Part shown: positions 60,767 through 64,000 of the stretch, in pieces
How the letters are laid out: each line of letters begins with the position of its first letter
Numbering within the stretch: the stretch's first letter is position 1
DNA from: ECT2AJA-044 sp965262845
GTDB lineage: Bacteria > Bacteroidota > Bacteroidia > Flavobacteriales > ECT2AJA-044
Direction of reading: 5' to 3'
Length of the DNA stretch: 64,000 nucleotides
NCBI GenBank assembly: GCA_965262845.1
Contig: CBDHFX010000002.1
Location: 1,364,001 to 1,428,000 of the forward strand
Notes under the pieces: model-generated
Told to the model about the DNA's origin: nothing
The model's database searches: none
Seen by the model: the letters and a program-made list of their open reading frames with translations, nothing else
Program-made: the position numbers and the translations under genes

Positions 60767-61993
60767 TTAGCAAATATCAGCAATAGTGAATAAGCTTCCG
60801 CCAACGAATATGCAGTCCTCCTCTTCTGCCTGACCCTCTGAAATTACCTTTGCTTCCCTGACATCAGGTATGGCCAGGCCGCGGATCTGATACCCTTCAA
60901 AAAGATCCCGCAATAATTCACATTCCATCGCTCTGGGCACATTTGCCTGCGTAAAGTAGTACTTCGCCCGTTCTCCTGGAAATAGCGGAATAATTTTCGA
61001 TAGATCCTTATCATTTACAAAGCTCAGTATAAAATGTATGGTGCCCCTGGTCTCCGTTTTCAGGCGCTTGACCAGGTAGCGTATTGCCTCTTCGTTATGG
61101 CCTCCGTCAAGTATAATTTTTGGGGCCTTTGAAATCACTTCCCAGCGACCGCGTAATCCAGTGGTTGATCGCACTTGCATTAATCCGGTAGCAGTCCTTC
61201 CATCCTCCAGGGGATAAGCATTTTCCAATGAGCGATACACCTCCAGGGCCGCAGCAACCGTCTTTAAATTCCCAGGCTGATACGGTCCGTTCAAATCGCT
61301 CTCCGGAACAGGGAGGTCCAATTCTTCAGCAAAAGTGATCGGAGCACCCATTTGTTCAGCTTTCTCTCGAAATACAGGCTCTGTTTCCGGATGTTTTTCG
61401 CCGATGACGACGGGAATGTCTTGCTTGATGATCCCAGCCTTTTCACCGGCAATTTTGTTTAGGGTATCGCCCAGGAATTTCTGGTGATCGTGGCCTATGT
61501 TCGTGATGATGCTCAGATCTGGAATAATCACATTGGTCGAATCAAGCCGACCGCCCATGCCTGCCTCAATGATGACCATATCGGGTTGTACCTTCCGAAA
61601 GTAATCGAAAGCCAATCCCACGGTCATTTCAAAGAAGCTACAGCGATATTCCCCGAACCACGACTTGTGCTTGGCCACAAAGTCTGCGACCTCCTCCTCC
61701 GGGATCATGGAACCGTTGAGCCGAATACGCTCACGGAAATCCTTTAAATGCGGAGAGGTGTACAATCCGGTCGTATATCCATTAGCCTGAAACACACTGG
61801 CCAGGGCATGACTCACACTGCCTTTACCATTGGTACCAGCCACATGAATGGTCTTGAAGGTACTTTCGGGATAACCCAGATACTCCATAAGATCCCAGGT
61901 GGCCTGTAGATCATGCTTATAGGCAACGGCACCTACACGCTGATACATAGGCATTTGCGCGAAGAGCCATTCAACGGTCTCCTGATAGGTCAC
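60767..61993 (-). CDS. folC: Bifunctional folylpolyglutamate/dihydrofolate synthase
   Basis: 408 residues from GTG 61993, where family homology starts (TYQETVEWLFAQMPMYQRVG). The longer ATG start at 62053 would overlap tonB by 52 bp and adds 20 residues unlike the family. P-loop HVAGTNGKGSVSHALAS, Mg-binding YTSPHLKDFRERIRLNG, GMGGRLDSTNVI and DGGHNEEA are conserved. It adds glutamate to dihydropteroate and to folates. It follows tonB by 7 bp. Confidence 0.92.
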   Translation of the reverse strand: MTYQETVEWLFAQMPMYQRVGAVAYKHDLQATWDLMEYLGYPESTFKTIHVAGTNGKGSVSHALASVFQANGYTTGLYTSPHLKDFRERIRLNGSMIPEEEVADFVAKHKSWFGEYRCSFFEMTVGLAFDYFRKVQPDMVIIEAGMGGRLDSTNVIIPDLSIITNIGHDHQKFLGDTLNKIAGEKAGIIKQDIPVVIGEKHPETEPVFREKAEQMGAPITFAEELDLPVPESDLNGPYQPGNLKTVAAALEVYRSLENAYPLEDGRTATGLMQVRSTTGLRGRWEVISKAPKIILDGGHNEEAIRYLVKRLKTETRGTIHFILSFVNDKDLSKIIPLFPGERAKYYFTQANVPRAMECELLRDLFEGYQIRGLAIPDVREAKVISEGQAEEEDCIFVGGSLFTIADIC

Positions 61994-62000
61994 GGCAGGG

Positions 62001-62786
62001 TCATTTCCGTTGGAAACGATAAATAATGCGGCCAATCTGCTGCTCCGGAGCATTAATATCGCCCTGCCACCTGGTCTTCAGAGCAGCTTCCTTAGCCTTG
62101 CTTAACAAGCATTGGGCCGCATTCGTGGTTCCACGGTCTCCGGGCTCGGCACGAGTTACATTACCTTTTCGGTCAACCCAGATCTTTACTACAACCTTAC
62201 CTTCTTCGTTGCAGGTATATTCCGGCTTGGGCCTGGCCAAAACGGCACGATTTCCCAATTGGTAATCACCGCTGTTTCCACCTCCCTCGTTGCCCTGGTA
62301 GTTCGGAGCGTTGGGATTCCCGGTCGGATCACCCATATCGCCTGAACCCTGCGCATCGCCTTCATTACTGCTGTTTGTGTTATTGAAGAAATCATTCAAA
62401 GCCCTGTTCAACTCATCGCTCGGCTGGGGCTCTTCGGGCTGATTTTCCTTTTCCGGTGCCACTTGTTCCTGAGGCTTTTCGTCGCCAATACTAACTGTTT
62501 CGATCTGATCTTGTGTCACCACCTCCTCAACCGGCTCCACCAGTTCACTTTCTATCAGAACTTCCGGAACATCCCGCTCTATTTCATTTGTTTGAGCAGA
62601 CTGGGGTTTTGTAGGGCCTGGCGGCCCGAATGCGGCCTCTGCATTACCGAAGTTTATTGCAATGCCATCTTCGGGAGGAGGCACTATATACTTCAATCCC
62701 ACAAAAAAGAATAGAATCAACAGCCCTATGTGGATCCCGAGGGTCCAGTAAAGTCCTTTTCTTCTGTCTTTTTTGTCACCAACCAC
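62001..62786 (-). CDS. TonB-family protein next to exbB-exbD
   Basis: 261 residues. One membrane helix (~12-34, YWTLGIHIGLLILFFFVGLKYIV), an acidic Pro/Gln-rich linker (80-130, EKENQPEEPQPSDEL), a Gly/Asn-rich stretch, and a C-terminal TonB-like end (~185-261; CNEEGKVVVKIWVDRKGNVT, ALKTRW). It differs from the two TonB proteins at 22-24 kb. With ExbB and ExbD it completes an energy-transducing unit; a TolA-like role in envelope integrity is an alternative. 71 bp separate it from exbD. Confidence 0.87.
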   Translation of the reverse strand: MVGDKKDRRKGLYWTLGIHIGLLILFFFVGLKYIVPPPEDGIAINFGNAEAAFGPPGPTKPQSAQTNEIERDVPEVLIESELVEPVEEVVTQDQIETVSIGDEKPQEQVAPEKENQPEEPQPSDELNRALNDFFNNTNSSNEGDAQGSGDMGDPTGNPNAPNYQGNEGGGNSGDYQLGNRAVLARPKPEYTCNEEGKVVVKIWVDRKGNVTRAEPGDRGTTNAAQCLLSKAKEAALKTRWQGDINAPEQQIGRIIYRFQRK

Positions 62787-62857
62787 TTTTTCGATACTCG
62801 ATTTTGAATTCGTGCCTCTTAATAGGGGCCCGATCGGTCAAAGGATCCGGAATAAAA

Positions 62858-63250
62858 TCACTTCGGATCTGTTGCCAATACGATCTTGAACTGGTTCCTG
62901 TACGCAATGTCCATGACTGTAACAGCATGCTCAACCGGGACTCCCTTCTCCACTCTTAATACGATGGTTGACTCATCATTTCCTCTGAGCTGATCAACCA
63001 AAACCGATTCCAGTAATTCGGGCTCAATCCGATCTTTGTCAATATAATAGTTCAACTTCGCATCAATGCTCACGCTCGTACTCTGCTTCTTAACCGTTTT
63101 GGCCTTACTCTGCGGCAATACCAGGTCCAAGGCATTTGTGGTCACCAGAGTAGAAATGAGCATGAAGAAGATCAGTAGCAGGAACACGATGTCCGTCATC
63201 CCCGACATCGAGAAGTTGGCATTGACCTTATTTCGGCTGCGCAAATTCAT
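62858..63250 (-). CDS. exbD: ExbD/TolR family biopolymer transport protein
   Basis: 130 residues. One membrane helix (~14-36, SGMTDIVFLLLIFFMLISTLVTT) contains the essential acidic residue (D20 in MTDIVF) that carries protons with ExbB. The periplasmic domain continues to the end (LVDQLRGNDESTIVLRVEKGVPVEHAVTVMDIAYRNQFKIVLATD). The ATG shares one base with the exbB stop. Only one exbD is present; many Bacteroidota loci carry two. Confidence 0.93.
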   Translation of the reverse strand: MNLRSRNKVNANFSMSGMTDIVFLLLIFFMLISTLVTTNALDLVLPQSKAKTVKKQSTSVSIDAKLNYYIDKDRIEPELLESVLVDQLRGNDESTIVLRVEKGVPVEHAVTVMDIAYRNQFKIVLATDPK

Positions 63251-63948
63251 CAGGCTATCGGTTCGTGCAGGAGATCAAGGAATTCTGTGCTCCGCGCTTC
63301 CATTTTAAATACTACTTTCTCAACCCGACTCACGAGCAGGTTGTAGCCGATGTACGCTACGATCCCCACGATCAGACCGGCAACGGTAGTGGTCATAGCG
63401 GTGTAGATCCCCTGGCTCAGCATCTCCACATTGATTTGTCCGCCTGCATTGGCCATTTCGTGAAATGCCAGGATCATCCCGATCACCGTTCCCAGAAATC
63501 CGATCATTGGCGCCGCACCTGAAATAGTCGCTAACGTGGCCAAATTGGTCTCCATTGAGTAAACTTCCAATTTACCGGTGTTCTCGATCGCTGCCGAAAT
63601 ATCGCCCAATGATTTTCCGATCCGGCTAATCCCCTTCCCGATCATTCGCGCAATAGGTGTATTGGTCCGCTTGCAAAGGTCCTTCGCACTATCCAGACGC
63701 CCTTCCTTCACATAGTCGCGGATGTTGTTCATAAAGTTTTCGTCCTCCTTACTTGCTTTTTTGATGGCATTGTGACGCTCTACATAGATGTACACAGCAA
63801 TGACCGATAATACGAACAGTACCAGCATGATGATATTTCCACCGATGCCACCGCTCGTTATGAGCTCAATAATGGATAGGGTTTGCTCCTGAGACGTCTG
63901 CGCCGTACTGGTATCCGCATTCAGGCTGTTAATCTGTAACAAGTTCAC
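63250..63948 (-). CDS. exbB: ExbB/TolQ/MotA family proton channel
   Basis: 232 residues from GTG 63948. Three membrane helices lie at about 35-55, 125-145 and 170-200; conserved segments are ISGAAPMIGFLGTVIGMILAFHEM and IYTAMTTTVAGLIVGIVAYIGYN, which line the proton path with ExbD. It energises the TonB protein encoded downstream. The start lies 52 bp from the window end, so an upstream promoter or gene may be just outside. Confidence 0.93.
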   Translation of the reverse strand: MNLLQINSLNADTSTAQTSQEQTLSIIELITSGGIGGNIIMLVLFVLSVIAVYIYVERHNAIKKASKEDENFMNNIRDYVKEGRLDSAKDLCKRTNTPIARMIGKGISRIGKSLGDISAAIENTGKLEVYSMETNLATLATISGAAPMIGFLGTVIGMILAFHEMANAGGQINVEMLSQGIYTAMTTTVAGLIVGIVAYIGYNLLVSRVEKVVFKMEARSTEFLDLLHEPIA

Positions 63949-64000
63949 GAGATCTGTGGATTAGGTTTGTTCGTAAAACGGCCGAAACGCTCCGGCTATT

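Overview
The window comes from a Bacteroidota chromosome. Evidence for this is the type IX secretion system (T9SS) gene sprA and a porT-like gene, several proteins ending in T9SS type A or type B sorting domains, conserved blocks of that phylum (ubiE-porT; ruvA-sprA-gcvH-vanZ-tonB; a DivIC/FtsB-like gene next to mutA-mutB), a GWxTD protein, and promoters resembling TTG-N19-TAnnTTTG. Base composition is near half G+C by eye, except for an AT-rich patch at about 57.2-59.1 kb. The gene blocks look most like Flavobacteriia and relatives; I cannot name a genus.

Layout. 0-0.7 kb: 3' end of a sugar dehydrogenase. 0.7-10.3 kb: a tandem array, read on the minus strand, of two T9SS substrates. These are a 1304-residue beta-helix protein with a type A sorting domain and a ~410-residue protein with a type B domain. 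One pair is complete, and the other copies show increasing truncation, frameshift and fragmentation. 10.4-17.9 kb: trans-sulfuration enzyme, EamA transporter, FG-GAP T9SS substrate, ubiE-porT and an outer-membrane barrel gene, SpoU methyltransferase. 18-22.2 kb: tamL, class I aldolase, accD. 22.3-32.9 kb: a duplicated tonB-vanZ pair with a group II intron relic, then gcvH, the giant sprA, ruvA. 33.3-37.3 kb: DUF2200 gene and a compact operon of lipoproteins and one barrel protein, with internal duplication and a frameshift. 37.4-42.2 kb: tRNA-Ser(UGA), GWxTD protein, glycosyltransferase, aroQ, xerD, DUF4294. 42.3-49.3 kb: a six-gene minus-strand operon pruA-divIC-(Tudor-like gene)-mutA-mutB-meaB. 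49.4-53.1 kb: phenylacetyl-CoA epoxidase genes paaABCD with divergent paaE. 53.2-56.8 kb: rnr, a TPR protein, msrB. 57.2-59.2 kb: an AT-rich island with gene scraps at its right edge. 59.5-60.7 kb: crtZ and a lycopene cyclase. 60.8-64 kb: exbB-exbD-tonB-folC.

How the genes fit together. SprA and PorT belong to the T9SS that would export the sorting-domain proteins. Two TonB genes, ExbB/ExbD and TamL serve outer-membrane transport and assembly. Phenylacetate oxidation can yield acetyl-CoA and succinyl-CoA, and methylmalonyl-CoA mutase interconverts methylmalonyl-CoA and succinyl-CoA, which suggests growth on aromatic, odd-chain or branched substrates.

Most noteworthy is the T9SS substrate array at 1.3-10.3 kb. 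It has an out-of-frame overlap that encodes the sorting-domain tail of one protein and the signal-peptide start of the next. One copy is broken exactly at a run of nine C residues, where eight would restore the frame. Short patches of strong divergence lie inside nearly identical copies. Together these suggest, without proving, a locus that varies by slippage and recombination.
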